Shown here piece after piece: positions 11,436 through 24,050 of a stretch of 64,000 nucleotides of DNA. This stretch comes from Ianthella basta (lineage: Eukaryota; Porifera; Demospongiae; Verongiida; Ianthellidae). Positions within the stretch are counted from its first letter, which is position 1, and each line of letters starts with the position of its first letter. The translations under genes were made by a program, and so were the position numbers. The DNA is taken from the NCBI GenBank assembly GCA_964019415.1, contig OZ025871.1, positions 8,048,713 to 8,112,712 of the forward strand. The letters are read 5' to 3'. The notes under the pieces were generated by a model. That model saw only the letters and a program-made list of their open reading frames with translations. It ran no database searches and was not told the DNA's origin.

Positions 11436-12103
11436 CTGATGCCTGAGCCAGCTGAGAAGCCCTCACTTCTTGATATCATTTATCAGTTGCATGCGAGATA
11501 TGTCTGACGAAACACAAAGAATGGGTAATAAGTGGCATTAGCATGCAGCTGGCTACATTTGATGGCTGCTGATACTCTATGCAGCTGGAGGTTTCTCTAC
11601 TAGCTATAATCTCTCCTATTTCTTCACTTTACTGTAGCTAAATTTGTAGCTAGCTAGACCTTTGACATATTCATAAATTGCTAGTCATAAGCTGTACAGC
11701 TAGCTATATATATAGCTACATACATAGCTATTGCTATTATTTACCCAACCATGCATGCACTTGAGCTGTTAGGCCATTTAGATCTCGATCTGCTATATAG
11801 GTTCATCATGGATGAACATGCTCGGATTGTGCCTTGAGTGTGCTAAGATGTGCCAGTGAATGATCAGCTGTCTAGTAAAAGTTGATGGTTCAGTTAATTC
11901 ACTTCAGACCTTCTGGGATGCGCTACTATTTGCTCCAAGCTACGTACTTCACACTTTACTTTCATCCTTCTGCATGCATGGCTCAGTCACACTTATTGCT
12001 CAGGCCTAGGTACATCAGGACACTTTGTTTATGCGGGACCCCGGCCATTTCCAAAAAAGTTAAGCATGCAATCAGCCAGTCTATGATTAGGAAGGAAGCC
12101 AAC

Positions 12104-12136
12104 ACCAAACAATCAATCAATCAATCAATCAATCAA
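12104..12136. repeat. (CAAT)n microsatellite
   Basis: About seven tandem CAAT units. Confidence 0.9.
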
Positions 12137-12261
12137 TAACCATAGCTTATCTCCTATGCAGGAAGTTGCTACTATCTTTACAGTATTTAAATATCAATGT
12201 CAATTACTAAGTTCAGTACTGCGTAGATACTAGGATTCTTCTACTAGTCTACTAGGATACT

Positions 12262-12935
12262 CTTTAATTGCAACCATAATTTTATAGCTATAGACTACTT
12301 TAATGGAATGCAGTTGAGAAAATGAATAATATACAATAAACTTTTATTAGCATCTACAAATTGACAGTGAATCAGATCATGCCAATTGGCCCAGTAATAT
12401 AGTACATCTTACATCAATACTGAAAGAATAATCATAGTAACTGTTAAGAATGGGAAACTCTGATCACAGGCACTCATATGATCATTGTAGAAGTTATTTC
12501 AGTGCACACTTTGATGTTTACGTAGCATATCACTCACTATTTGCACTGGAAAAGGCCATATTGCACGCATGTACACACTGTCCACTTTGATAATTATTGT
12601 CATTCTCTTCCCCATGTACTGCTGCCAACACCTCATGCAGAGTGACATGTACCATGGGACCACACCACAGTACACACGCGCACCCTCCACAGCATCAGCT
12701 GTATATCTCCTCAATCCCACCACAACGGACATGGCCAGCACCACCAACCTCTGGTGTGGATCAATATTATTCTGCAGCACAGTAGTGTGTTGCAATGGCA
12801 ACGGGTAACCCATACATCTTGATCTTTGCAACAATATTATATTGCCTCAACCTACTCTATGCATGTGCATGCAAGTCATGTTCTGTCAAATCTACATGAT
12901 GTGTTTATATGCGGATGACCCAGAGGGTCCTTAAA
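12262..12935. repeat. Duplicated block A, copy 1
   Basis: Similar to 18308-18960 and in part to 26337-26660. Shared phrases are GGAAAAGGCCATATTG, ATGGGACCACACCACA and a closing GTGTTT..GGATGACCCAGAGGGTCC. An open frame reads YHGTTPQYTRAPSTASA, related to YGTTPHYTPSKASASSS in the third copy. An old protein-coding exon may underlie the block, but each copy carries different stops. Confidence 0.6.
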
Positions 12936-12984
12936 TCCTTTCAGCCATTGGGCTCACTTGGAGACATCCCATTTTGAGTACTTG

Positions 12985-13263
12985 TAGTCCATGCACCATT
13001 TGAAGGGCAGCACCACTGCATGGGCAGCCAAGGAGGTAGTCTACTGTAATTGACGTACACTATCTTCTAGGTGTACCTGGTGAAGTGCAGTATGGGCGGG
13101 TATGCAGGTGTACTGGATCTTGACCGAGAACAAAGGTCACCCACACTTTGAGATGTTAGCATTGAATGGACAAGGTATCTATGAGACATTTGTAGTGAGA
13201 CTGCCTGTCCTTATGTTCAGTGTCAACCTTTGTTTGCTTGTGTGTGTGTGTGTATGTGTGTGC

Positions 13264-13331
<68 letters not shown>

Positions 13332-13995
13332 ATATGTGCAAGTGTGCAGATTTTTGTGCATGGTTGTGTCTCATTCATATGCTGACCTCTCACCCTCGCT
13401 GTACAGTTCACTGGTAATGCAGCTCAAGCCATCATGGATCACAAGACCTGGGCTGTCTCAGTGCAGGAGAGCAAAATGACAGGATTGCCAAGTATAATTT
13501 CTTGCCTGTTACTGGACTTAGCAAGATCGAAGTTTGCAATACTCTATGTTGAGATTTTATTGTATCATTTTAGCAGTTGTTTGCATGACTTTTAGGGAAA
13601 TGTGTGATTTCTGTGACAAAGTGACACCAGTAATGTTTCCTTGTATTAGCTATAATGTGGTAATTGTACACTACATCTTGCAGTGTGTAGAGTGGCTAGT
13701 GTGTAGGTGTATGTGAGTGAGCATTGCATTGCGTGTGCCACTTTCCTGCAAGCCAATAGCTGTAGGGACATCATACACCACATCTGTGCTGTGTGGCATT
13801 TGTAGGTATGTGTGGTGGACATATTGCATGGCTGCTGGTTATCTGCTTGAGTTGGCATAGACAATAGCAACTGGCTACACTGATCCCCTCTTGTGATCAT
13901 CAGTTTATATTAGTGCATGCAGTCCAGCTTCTTCATTATACTGCATTATCGATTTGAATACACAGCTACGTACTTGAGACCATATGCAAGCATGA
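12985..13995. repeat. Duplicated block B, copy 1
   Basis: Closely similar to 16355-18105. It starts at GTCCATGCACCATTTGAAG and runs through a (GT)n tract to a conserved end (CCTGCAAGCCAATAGCTGTA and onward). Within it, an acceptor TATCTTCTAG at about 13070 is followed by a frame reading VYLVKCSMGGYAGVLDLD with a nearby stop. Copy 2 reads VCLVKCSMGGYAGVHNLG with the same stop. This could be a short terminal exon. Confidence 0.65.
13239..13330. repeat. (GT)n microsatellite
   Basis: About 45 GT dinucleotides with a few GC or AT interruptions, inside block B copy 1. Translated Val/Cys and His/Thr runs from this tract are artefacts. Confidence 0.95.
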
Positions 13996-14284
13996 GCGTC
14001 TTCCTTCACAGCTGAACATGGCATGTGTGTGTGTGCGTGAATGTGCATGTGTGTGTAACCATTGTATATCACAAATGTCAATACCTTAAACTGAAGTGAG
14101 TCCTACTAGATTTGGCCATTGTGTCATGTGCCATGTTTGCTGTATGTTCCTCCCCTGCATGCAGGCAGCAGGAAGGGCAAACGAAGTGCTACAGAAGGTA
14201 CTCCTTTTTTGGCAAAGAAGGGGAGAGGTTACTCCTAATCTGACCATTGTAAATGGACACACACACATATATAGGTATGCTGCT

Positions 14285-14325
14285 GACTGAATACACACAA
14301 CACACACACACACGTACACACACAC

Positions 14326-14421
<96 letters not shown>

Positions 14422-14433
14422 GCACACACACAC
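14285..14433. repeat. (CA)n microsatellite
   Basis: Long CA run with occasional CG and TA interruptions. Confidence 0.95.
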
Positions 14434-14569
14434 ATGAAACACATGTTCATAAACACTCATCCATGTACTGTTCACTCGTTGTCCTGTCTCCAATTCTCCC
14501 AGCACTTCAGACACCACAGGACCACTCCCCAATGTGCACCTTCCCTCAGCAGCCTTTCCCACCACTGAT

Positions 14570-14647
14570 GTAGCCCCACCCACATCCACTGTAGCCCCAC
14601 CCACATCCAATATAGCCCCACCCACATCTATTGTAACTCCACCCCTC
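14570..14647 (+). repeat. 21-bp minisatellite, three and a half copies
   Basis: Units of the form GTAGCCCCACCCACATCCAC begin at 14570, 14591 and 14612, with a partial unit at 14633. On the plus strand they encode VAPPTS-type heptapeptides inside an open frame (TTDVAPPTSTVAPPTSNIAP) that begins after an acceptor at 14502 and ends at TAA near 14668. This may be a Pro/Thr-rich exon, but I cannot connect it to a gene. Confidence 0.75.
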
Positions 14648-14948
14648 GACACAGTCAACAGCAGAAGCTAACAGGTGTGTGTGTTGTTATGGCAACTGGT
14701 TGTATTTGCATTCATCATGCACTCTAGTGTTTGTTGTACAGGCCACTCCCTATTGTATCCCCTACAACCACACTCTCCTGCTGTGTGTCTGGTTGAGTGA
14801 CTGCCAGCATCATGTCTCCACTGTCCTGACCACAGTACCTACCCACTCCTCACACCAACTACATGTCTGAAGAACACTCATGAAATAGGAGGCCACACCT
14901 CAGTGGACTACTAATACCAATGTCATTGTACCCTTCCAACATGCACAT

Positions 14949-14992
<44 letters not shown>
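14949..14992. repeat. (AC)n microsatellite
   Basis: About 22 AC units. Confidence 0.95.
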
Positions 14993-14994
<2 letters not shown>

Positions 14995-15150
14995 CATGTG
15001 AGTCTGTAGTCCACACTTTGTACCAAGTCTGATTATGACCAGACCATCTTCTAGACAACCCTCTTGTCTCCTTGTGGCATCCACTCAACTCTTTCATTAA
15101 TGCTAATATTGAACACTCTCCCCCTCTCTCTTCCTCTACCAATCACCAGG

Positions 15151-15271
15151 AGGTGCAAGCACACACACACACACCATTGCTTGCAGTACTCCTCCCAGTA
15201 CAATATGGATTCCCCTTCTACCTCTGCCCCCACCTCCTCTTCCCCGGACCACTCCCCCCAGCAGCAATCAG
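15151..15271 (+). CDS. Possible Ser/Pro-rich exon of an unknown gene
   Basis: The acceptor AATCACCAG and the donor GTAGGT bracket an open frame with DSPSTSAPTSSSPDHSPQQ. Composition resembles gene A, but phases with the fragments at 14165-14197 (AAGRANEVLQK) and 14503-14668 do not form a consistent chain. It may be a remnant. Low confidence. Confidence 0.25.
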
Positions 15272-15988
15272 GTAGGTCAGGTAGTCCACTGCAGAGTGTG
15301 CACACCTCACCCACTGCATGCTCCATTACTTGAGCTCCGGCTAGCAGGCTATCCCGCTAGACGAACCCAGGGTAGAATGGTGCTCATTGACATGTTGTTA
15401 CACAGTGCACAGATACAGTGCAACCTGCCCAGATGGAGTCTGTCACTCACTGCAACACTTAATGGGCCAGGGCAGGGAAACCTATTTTTTGTACAGCAAT
15501 GTAATTTGTTGCTATGCTTTTGTACGTGAATACCATATTGTTGGTGCAATCTTTTAATTCAATTGTTTATACTCCATTTCACATTTCAACCCATGCAACC
15601 TATACTGTATGTATGCGTGTTCTTCCCCTATTCCTCCCTCTCTTTCCTTTACTCTTCCTCCTCCCCTCCCTCTATTGCAATGTCTGGCAGTGTCAGGTGT
15701 CTCAGTCCTCCAGTAGTGGACCCAACCAAGGAGCGAGCCCCACTCTGTAGAACTACCCTACATTCCACCTCCAAGACACACAAGGTATGGCAGTTTGTGG
15801 ACAGCTTAATTACATAATGCTGACTTGCCGAGTGTCAGTAACATGGTGGTCTGTGCTTGCACACACATTGACTGTGACCACCCACATAGCACTGATGGGA
15901 CAGTGGGAACTCCCTTGGTTTAATTCCTTGAGCTATTCCTTGTGCTGTTCATAGCACTCTACGGTGGACAACAGTGGATGATGTGGCT

Positions 15989-16021
15989 AGTCCATAGGGA
16001 ATTGCTAACTCCCTATGGACT
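15989..16021. repeat. Perfect 12-bp hairpin
   Basis: AGTCCATAGGGA and TCCCTATGGACT are separated by 9 nt. The surrounding sequence is intergenic. Role unknown. Confidence 0.7.
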
Positions 16022-16690
16022 GACCATGTGCTGTGTGTACTAGTCTGTGGCTCGTGTAAGATTATATCATAGTCATGTAAGTGTTTGTAATACTACCAAC
16101 TACCTCGGGCATGCAGTGAGTTGTACATATTCAGTGCCATGCGTGTTGTCTTGCTCATCCCCTGTGTGATGTCATGTCTGCATGATGGATTCAGTGAGTC
16201 CCTCCACTGACCTCTGTGTGCACCCTCTCTCCATGTGACCTTGCACACCATACAGCTATGATGAACTACATCATCACGATGTCCTGATGGTCCTACCATG
16301 GCAGTGGCCACAGGCACCTCCAGGTGGGTGGGGCCAGGGCGGGGCAAGTGGTGAAGTAGTCCATGCACCATTTGAAGGACAGCACCACTGCATGGGCAGC
16401 CAAGGAGGTAGTCTACTGTAATTAGACATACACTATCTTCTAGGTATGCCTGGTGAAGTGCAGTATGGGTGGGTATGCAGGTGTACACAATCTGGGCCGA
16501 GAGCAAACTTCACTCACACTTTGAGATACATAATTAGCATTGAATGGACAGGTGATCTAGGACACATTTGTAGTGAGACTGCCTGTCCTTGTGTTCAGTC
16601 TCAACCTCTGTGTGGTGCGTTGTGCATGCACCACAGTGACTTCAGGTGTAGGTGGTGATTAAGTGCCACCTATGCCTCTCTCTCTGCATG

Positions 16691-16832
<142 letters not shown>

Positions 16833-16966
16833 ATTAAGTGTCAACTATGCCTCTCCATTTCTCATTCACCCAAACACACATTATACACACGCTAGGTAAT
16901 GTGAATATGTTGTGTGTGTATATGTTCACTTGTATGTGTTTGTGCATATGTATGCATGTATGTGGG

Positions 16967-17071
<105 letters not shown>

Positions 17072-17384
17072 CACCAATATACATAACACCCCAACTAATG
17101 TCACTGTGTTATGTGCAGAACTATGCACAGTCAAGCAAAGTATCATTTACAACACATGTATACACACAAAGTGCCCTCCAGACTAATTCTCACAAATGTT
17201 GCTTACAAAAGGAGAGAGGGTGTGTGTGGAGGTAGTACAATAATAACAGTCTTGTGTTTGTAGAACATCTTTTCTGTTAGTAGTAATAACAAGCTGAGGT
17301 TATGTGTATTCTTGGAGGGATGGGAAATTGTTTGTGTGTGTATGTCTGTGATCATGGTGTTTGTGTAACTGTGCATATCTCTGG

Positions 17385-17386
<2 letters not shown>

Positions 17387-17422
<36 letters not shown>
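17387..17422. repeat. (GT)n microsatellite
   Basis: About 18 dinucleotides, inside block B copy 2. Confidence 0.9.
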
Positions 17423-17424
<2 letters not shown>

Positions 17425-18307
17425 ACATGCGTGTGTGGTCTGTGTCAACCTCTCCATACAGTCTGCTTGTAATACAGCCATCATGGATCACAAGACCTGG
17501 GCTGCCTCAGTGCAGGAGAACTAAACGACAAGATTGCTCTGTAAAGGAGAACTTCTTGCCTGATACCATACACCGGACTTAGCTGGACCTAATAGGGCAA
17601 TACTCTGTGCTGACATTTTATTTTACCATTACCTTTTGGCAGTCTTGCAGGACTAATTGTTAGGAAATGTGTGATTAGGGTTACTTTAAGGTATGTACTT
17701 TACCACTAACATTGCACCCAAAAAGGTGACACCAGTAATGTTTCCTTGTATTAGCTATAATGTGGTAATTGTACACTACATCTTGCAGTGTGTAGAATGG
17801 CTAGTGTGTAGGTGTATGTGAGTGAGCATTGCATTGCATGTGCCACTTTCCTGCAAGCCAATAGCTGTAGGGACATCACACCACATCTGTGCTGTGTGGC
17901 ATTTGTAGGTGTGTGTGGTGGACATATTGCATGGCTGCTGGTTATCTGCTTGAGTTGGCATAGACAATTGCAACCGGCTACATCGATCTCCTGTCATGAT
18001 CATCATGCAGTCTATGTTAATGCACGCAGTCTGGCTTCATTGTGTATATAACACATTATTGATTTGAATGCACATGGACTTCAGACCACATGTAACCCTA
18101 GCATCCTCCCTAGGCCTTGTGCACGTGTGCAAGTATGCTTGCCAAATTGTGTTCTTTTGCATAGTATTATTCATGCCAATTGCAAGTCTATAACCCACTC
18201 AAGGTTAATATCTTTGCCATGTCCTTTAGCTCAGCTGGTCTCCAAACATGTGCAGCTGCTCATGATCTTTCAATTGCCCAAAAGGAAGGTGTCATTGACG
18301 TTAAGCT

Positions 18308-19480
18308 TGTCTTTAATTGCCACCATTTTTATAGACTACTTAGAATAATTGTATGCAAATGAGATCATGAATATAATACATGCAACAAACATTTTATCAT
18401 TGTAAAGTTGAAACTGAATAAGACCATGCCATTACATTTTGGCCCACTAATGTGTATCATGCATCAATCTGATCTGATCAGAGAATATATATAAGAACTG
18501 AAAACTCTGATTACAGGCACTCATGACATGTATAGCATATCTCTATTTGCAATGGAAAAGGCCATATTGTGTGCACACATACACTGAGCACTGTTCATGC
18601 ATGTGCTCCACCTTTCATATTTCCTAATCTTCCCCTTGTACAGTACTGCTAGCATCTCAGAGCAACATGCACCATGGGACCACACCACATTATATACACC
18701 CCTTCCATTGCATCAGCTGGCTCCTCCCACCACAATGGACATGGCCCCCACCAACCTCTAGTGTGGCTCCTTGTTTTACTACAACAAAGTAGTGTGTTGC
18801 CATATGCAACTGGTAGTCCATGTAGCTCATAGCAACTACTACGTATGTATAGTTGTCTCAACCTACCGCATGCCTGTGCATGCAAGTCATGTTCTGTCGA
18901 ATCTGATGTGTTTCCAAGTGGATTACCAAGAGGGTTCTCAAACCCATCCGGATCCAGTCCCAGTCCCAATTTGATGCATGTACCTGAAGGTCAATGTGGA
19001 TGTGGAGTGGGGACTGGTATGCTGTGACCTTATTAGGAAAGACCTCATTTTGCTCTGCCAAGATAAAGCTCAGGTAATAATAGCAGTAGACTCTATACAG
19101 TTATTATGTCAGCAGCACTATACAAAGTGGTTGAAACCCAGCTCTTTAATTGTTATTGATACACGTGCACGTTAATTATTTACTAATATGCCACATTATA
19201 GTTTCTCATGCAACCATGCAATCTCATGGTTGTTCAATCAGGCTCATTTCTGTAATTTCTATAAGACATAGTTATGAAAATATGAGTGCCCTCCCCCTCC
19301 CCCAGTAAGAAATGACCAGCAATTCTGAGGATGTAACACACAGTGTACAGGAGTTTGTTTTGGCTATGATGTCAAGTCTTTTGCTGTGTTCTTACTAATT
19401 AGCAGGCAACAGCAGAGAGAAATGCAGATCAAGGGACAGTGCTTTTTCAACAGCAAGGAAGGTGACTATGACTCATATGT
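18308..19480. repeat. Duplicated block A, copy 2
   Basis: Matches 12262-12935 at its start. Its later part (about 18905-19480) matches 26608-27113, including GACCAGCAATTCTGAGGATG and a following acceptor-led segment. No uninterrupted coding frame is left. Confidence 0.6.
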
Positions 19481-19490
19481 GAGCACCATA

Positions 19491-19553
19491 CATGCACCTT
19501 CACAAGTAAGATTACTCATATTATATGAGTGATCTTACTTGTGAAGGTGCATG
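19491..19553. repeat. Near-perfect 31-bp inverted repeat (hairpin)
   Basis: The left arm starts CATGCACCTTCACAAGTAAG (19491-19521). The right arm (19523-19553) is its complement with one mismatch, around a single central base. It could extrude as a cruciform or fold as an RNA hairpin. No flanking duplication identifies it as a transposon. Confidence 0.85.
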
Positions 19554-19874
19554 ACTTGTGTTGATGCGTAGCATGCATGTTTGTCATTCCTGTACGTGCC
19601 AGTGAGGCTGGTGTCATGTCAATACAACCTCAGTGTCACAGGAAATCTGACACCCACTCATGGAGTATCCCCTTGTCTATCTAATTAGACTATCAGGTCT
19701 GTTGCCATTGGCAACCGACTTGTTCACAAGCAGCCGAGAACAGTGTAGTGACCTCCAGTACATGCAGCCACAGGGAGAGGAAAGAAAGGGGTAATTATAT
19801 CCACACAGCTGGGAATTAATTCCTGGATTTCCACTCTGCTACTGATAGAGAAGAAGGGCTAATGATTGCTGCCT

Positions 19875-19955
19875 ATGGATTGATGAATAGCTTGGTGGTT
19901 GAAACTCTGTGAAAGAGTGTAGGCCCCGGGTTTGATTCCTGGCTGTGTGGCTAAT
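19875..19955 (+). repeat. tRNA-like SINE head
   Basis: An A-box-like stretch (TAGCTTGGTGGTT, from 19888) is followed 28 nt later by a B-box-like GGTTTGATTCC (19929-19939), the spacing of a Pol III internal promoter. No complete cloverleaf with acceptor stem was found, so a tRNA-derived SINE or tRNA pseudogene is more likely than a functional tRNA. Confidence 0.55.
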
Positions 19956-20598
19956 TTCTCTTTCCTTTCTCGCCCTGAGGTGTATTTGTGAGTATGCAAT
20001 TGCAAATGCAACATGCATTATACATTAGCATACTGATGGTCATGAGCTGCTGGAAGACTTGCTGTATACACAGTATAATTACAGCCCATATTAATGTGCA
20101 GGCTGTACAGACAATACATAAAATGTGGTGCAATATATGACTGAAGTTTTGCTTGCATAAATGCAAATGTCTGCTTCTAGAAGCTATTCAGTGAAATGTG
20201 CCCACCACATTTTCTGTTATTCATGGGGCAGTTGTGCATGTGGTGTGGGCCAGGCCGGGGCTGGTGAATCACTAACAAGATCACAGTGTGTACACACTCA
20301 TCATATGACTCACCTCCCTGTATGCATGCTTGCATGTCTTGCACCAATTAACTCACTCACTTCAGTTTCCCTAACCACATTTGGCATTGTGTAATATGTT
20401 TTTTAAATATTGTTAGTCCCTTATTGATCTTACCACATGCAAAGGGGAATGCATTCTATACGAAATGACACACCCTTGTAGGCTGAACAATGTGTGTCCA
20501 TCTCATGCTGTGCTGTTCAAGGGTCAGGTACACATGTGGTATTGTGTCTGGGAGCTATATAGGAGATGCAAGAGGGTGGCCCATTACTAAACGAACAC

Positions 20599-20607
20599 TA
20601 TATATAA
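20599..20607 (+). promoter_or_regulatory. TATA box of the secreted-protein gene
   Basis: TATATATAA stands 182 nt upstream of the ATG at 20789. A start of transcription about 30 nt downstream would give a leader of about 155 nt. Inferred from position and sequence only. Confidence 0.5.
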
Positions 20608-20788
20608 GGGAATGTACAAGGCACGTGATTTGACACATTACCTAATGGATTGCCTGGGTGTAGTATTATAGGGTACCTGTGTAGAATGTGTGGCACTTGT
20701 GAAATAAAGAGTTGATCAGATATCTTTCCACTCCTGTGCTTACTCCACTTCACTGTGGCTGAAACCAGTTCCCTGTTCACCTGTTGAG

Positions 20789-20834
20789 ATGAAGCTGTTT
20801 ACTCTCGTTGGGATCTTTGCCACTACTGTTGTTG
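20789..20834 (+). CDS. Signal-peptide exon of a small secreted protein
   Basis: ATG at 20789 begins MKLFTLVGIFATTVV, a typical secretory signal peptide, cut after 15 codons plus one base by a consensus donor GTAAGC. Short first exons carrying only the signal peptide are common in secreted Cys-rich proteins. The next exon is uncertain: the frame of the exon at 21983 needs phase 2, so either one exon between them is missed or the locus is damaged. Confidence 0.6.
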
Positions 20835-21303
20835 GTAAGCATGCATGCAATTAATGACACTAACTTAACATCCGTAGTTGCTTAATTATGCAATGTACTG
20901 TATATATAGCACTGATTGTCTCTAAAGGGTTTAGACACAACCACTATAGGAACTGTATACTCTGGTGAGGCTGACCCAATATGTAGGCACCTCCAGCCCA
21001 TTAGGAAGGCAATCCTGGCTAGTGCTTATATTATGTGAATTACGTGTGAGTAAATTTAGGAGTACATTTCTGGCATTATATGCATGTCTATGTATATCCC
21101 TCTACACATACACATGCTGCTCACAAAAACATGATCACTGATGAATAAATTGAAGGCTCCTCTTGGTCTGCCACACAGCAGCCTATTTACAGCTGGAATC
21201 CATCTTGTATGCCAATTACTTTCACATTTGGGACTGTCCTATCACCACCTACATCACCTCTATTATAGTGCATCACTCTCTCTCCCTATCAATAGATACA
21301 CGG

Positions 21304-21333
21304 TGTCCATGCTGCACTCTATCAGCATGGACA
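21304..21333. repeat. 11-bp perfect hairpin
   Basis: TGTCCATGCTG and CAGCATGGACA flank an 8-nt loop inside the presumed intron. Confidence 0.6.
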
Positions 21334-21982
21334 TGAGAGAAGACTAATCGACATTACAGCAGTGGAAGCAACTTTTAAGTGATCAGAATTTATATCATTA
21401 CTATGATTAATGTTTGTGTTATTATAGCAATTATTTTACTAAACCGCTGACATGACTACCAAAATTACATTTTAAAGTATTCTAAAGCTGTGTAATGCAT
21501 TATTCATTGTAGCTTATAGTGTCAATTGCATGCTGATATAACTTAGGCCTTAAGTTATTGCCGAGCAGAGAGCATAAGTGAGCGAAATGAGGTCATTGAT
21601 CGCTGTCTATTTCATGAGCTTCGCCGATATATGTATCCAATAAATGCGTCACCAGTATACATGGCAGTGCTATATACAAGAACAACACGCACCAGTGCAG
21701 CCACCACCACCACCACCTCCTCCACCAGCTATAGCACCACTACCACCACCATGCATGCACCACCATACAGTCCAGCTTGTTACAATCGCTGTAGCTAGTA
21801 TATGCAGCCGAACATACTAGAAAACAAGTATTTCGAGTTAAAAAAATCCTGGGGTACCTGGGGTTTTCAGCAGAAAGGTGTTTATGCTGTAATGTCTTGG
21901 AGAGGTTGTCCGCATGCTTTAGGATTCTCTCCCCAAGCACAACTCCAAACACATAATCAAATTTCGGCATTTCCTCACCCAG

Positions 21983-22376
21983 CTGTGCCATCTATGATGG
22001 GATCCAGTGCACCTCTGTGTTCGGTCAGGCTAACATCACAGATCCCTTCAGCTCATCAGCTGATTCTACCATTGCCACTCAAGACTGCGATATCAGTAAC
22101 AACATTTACTTTGTCTCGACTGCAGTTGGACAAAACTTCCTGAACCATATCCTACTGCTCTGGTGTATAGCAGTATTCCGTCCTTGCTTGGGCTGTGTAT
22201 GGTGTGGCGGAACTCCAGAGCACTGTTGTCAATGCTTGCAACTGCAGCAGTGCAGATTCTTGCATCGTTAATGGGTTCAACGTTCCAGTTATCACTGCCC
22301 AAAACATAATTGACTACTATGAAGGAAACACTACCACTACTGGAGATGTTTGTGACAGTGGTGTCACTTGCCAGTA
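21983..22376 (+). pseudogene. Downstream exon(s) of secreted Cys-containing protein, frame broken
   Basis: After the acceptor CTCACCCAG an open frame reads CAIYDGIQCTSVFGQANITD and on to FVSTAVGQ. The end, in another frame, reads VNACNCSSADSC, VITAQNIIDYYEG and DVCDSGVTCQ before TAG. The frame changes between about 22130 and 22195. A second decayed copy at 23758 aligns with the middle, so the protein was real. Whether this copy is a pseudogene, has a missed intron or contains sequencing errors cannot be settled here. Confidence 0.5.
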
Positions 22377-23178
22377 GGTGACTATTGGTAAAGATGCATC
22401 ATGCAGATATGCACACAGTTGTTGCACTGTGCATATGACCTTATATACCTCAGCTCTCCCATGAACTGAGCACATGTTTCTTGTCTGAATGGTCAATACT
22501 TTAGTTTCACTAAGTTATACACTAGTACTAATAAATTCAAATTCAGACTAGACAGCTGATTAAAACTGATAGATATGCATTGCCTTAATTGCAAGGAGAG
22601 AATCTACCATACACATGTATTTATTGCTTACCTAGGGTACTATATACAACCCTTGACATAGTCTAGTCATTCATGAATTTTGGGGTATATTACTGTACTG
22701 CTCTAAGGGGAGGTTTCTTGTAGTATAATGCAAGAACTCGAGGCCAGGTTGAAAGACATGCAATGAATCACTGCATGGGTATACATACTATGTCTACTGC
22801 TTGCTACACGTACTAGTATTGGTGACAAAGGAAGGTTCGATGAACAATTAAAGCCCAATATCTACAGATGACAACCATGCAATGATTGCCTCCCCCATTA
22901 TATACTTATCTGCCAAAGATGGAGCCACTGATAGGTGTCATTGTATATAATTATAATAATTATTATAATTGGGGCTCACCAGTGTGGACTACTGGTGGTG
23001 ATTGCAAGGTTGCAGGATAAAGCACTTGTATACCCCTCACTCATGAAACACTCATGGTTCAATGAAAGCAGATGAAGGGACAAATGCAGACAAACATAAA
23101 ATGGAGATTCAGGACCCCGGCTTTGCTGAGACATGCACTGATACTATGTAACAGGCTGGTAGGCATATAAAGCAGCCA
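22377..23178. other. Intergenic DNA
   Basis: No coding signal. An AT-rich palindrome (AATTATAATAATTATTATAA, about 22949-22970) is the only notable structure. Confidence 0.5.
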
Positions 23179-23484
23179 GTGATTCGGTATGTACTTCCTT
23201 TCAATTTATATGTATTGCTTATAAGCACTGTATATTATACAAATCAATGTGCTTCAGATTTCAAGACTTGGGCCAACACCCATTCCTCATGTCAAACTGA
23301 ACTATTCATGGTAACCTTGGTTTGCAAAATAGCTGCCTTGAACAACAGTTGCCCTCTGTACCTTGACCTCACCTGGTGCTGTAAGCTGGTGAATTATAAT
23401 TCAGGCAATATTACATGGCTGTATAAAGCTTGTATTCGTATATGCTTTGCATTGTCACAAGCAATGAATTGCAACAAGAGCTAG
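23179..23484 (+). CDS. Cys-rich open frame of unknown status
   Basis: About 100 codons open, with FKTWANTHSSCQTELF and nine cysteines, ending at TAG after MNCNKS. The cysteine spacing suggests a secreted domain and it lies just upstream of the decayed second copy. No signal peptide or splice chain supports it. Confidence 0.25.
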   Translation: MIRYVLPFNLYVLLISTVYYTNQCASDFKTWANTHSSCQTELFMVTLVCKIAALNNSCPLYLDLTWCCKLVNYNSGNITWLYKACIRICFALSQAMNCNKS

Positions 23485-23757
23485 AGAGCAAAAGTAGCTG
23501 AGTCAATGCTACGTATTTTGAACTCACTCCCTGCATATATCATTGATCATTTTCCCTCTATATTATCTACAGTGCTCTCAACACTGAATGAATTCTAAAG
23601 GAGTTGTTTCTCCAAGGTTAGTATACTAACCCTACTGCAGTCCGATTTTACACAGCAGTAATGGATCATGCAAGAGCTATATGTGTTGTGCTGGTATTCT
23701 GTACATACATACAGTACGTATATTATGTCTCCTCTAATGTACGCTTCCTTCCACCCA

Positions 23758-24050
23758 GCTGCACAATCTACGTGGTAGCCAAAGCACCTCTGTGTTTGGT
23801 CAGGCAAACATCATTGATCTCTTCAGCTTATCAGCTGATTCCAGTGTTGCTTTTTAAGATGTCAATGTCAGTGACACCATTAACTTGTTCCCTGCCATGT
23901 TGAGCCTTGCCAGACCTGCATGAACCACCTACTCACGACCTTGTGTACTTCAGTATTCTTTCCTGCTTTGGCTTGGCATGGTGCAGCCCATCAAAAGATG
24001 CTCTGAAGAGTGTTAAGAAGAGTGTAAGAGTGTTACAGAAGTATACATAA
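23758..24050 (+). pseudogene. Second, decayed copy of the secreted-protein exon
   Basis: It begins with the same acceptor context (CCACCCAG) and aligns with 21983 onward: TSVFGQANI, a matching ADSS stretch, then an in-frame TAA. It retains ACCTACTCACGACCTTGTGT where the other copy has the YPTALVYSS-coding segment. Stops and frame changes mark it as a pseudogene. Confidence 0.6.

Larger units (their letters stand above)
10029..12260. other. 3' UTR of gene A and intergenic DNA
   Basis: Candidate polyadenylation signals AATAAA occur at 10955-10960 and again near 11003. No open frame with domain signal was found. It contains the foldback at 11325-11435 and the tetranucleotide tract at 12104-12136. 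Confidence 0.5.

Noticed and set aside
16093-16506. 137-codon open frame on the minus strand
   Set aside because: It overlaps duplicated block B, lacks any domain or splice context, and the matching region in copy 1 has no equivalent frame.
18222-18245. A-box-like TTAGCTCAGCTGG suggesting a tRNA
   Set aside because: No B box at the right distance and no acceptor stem.
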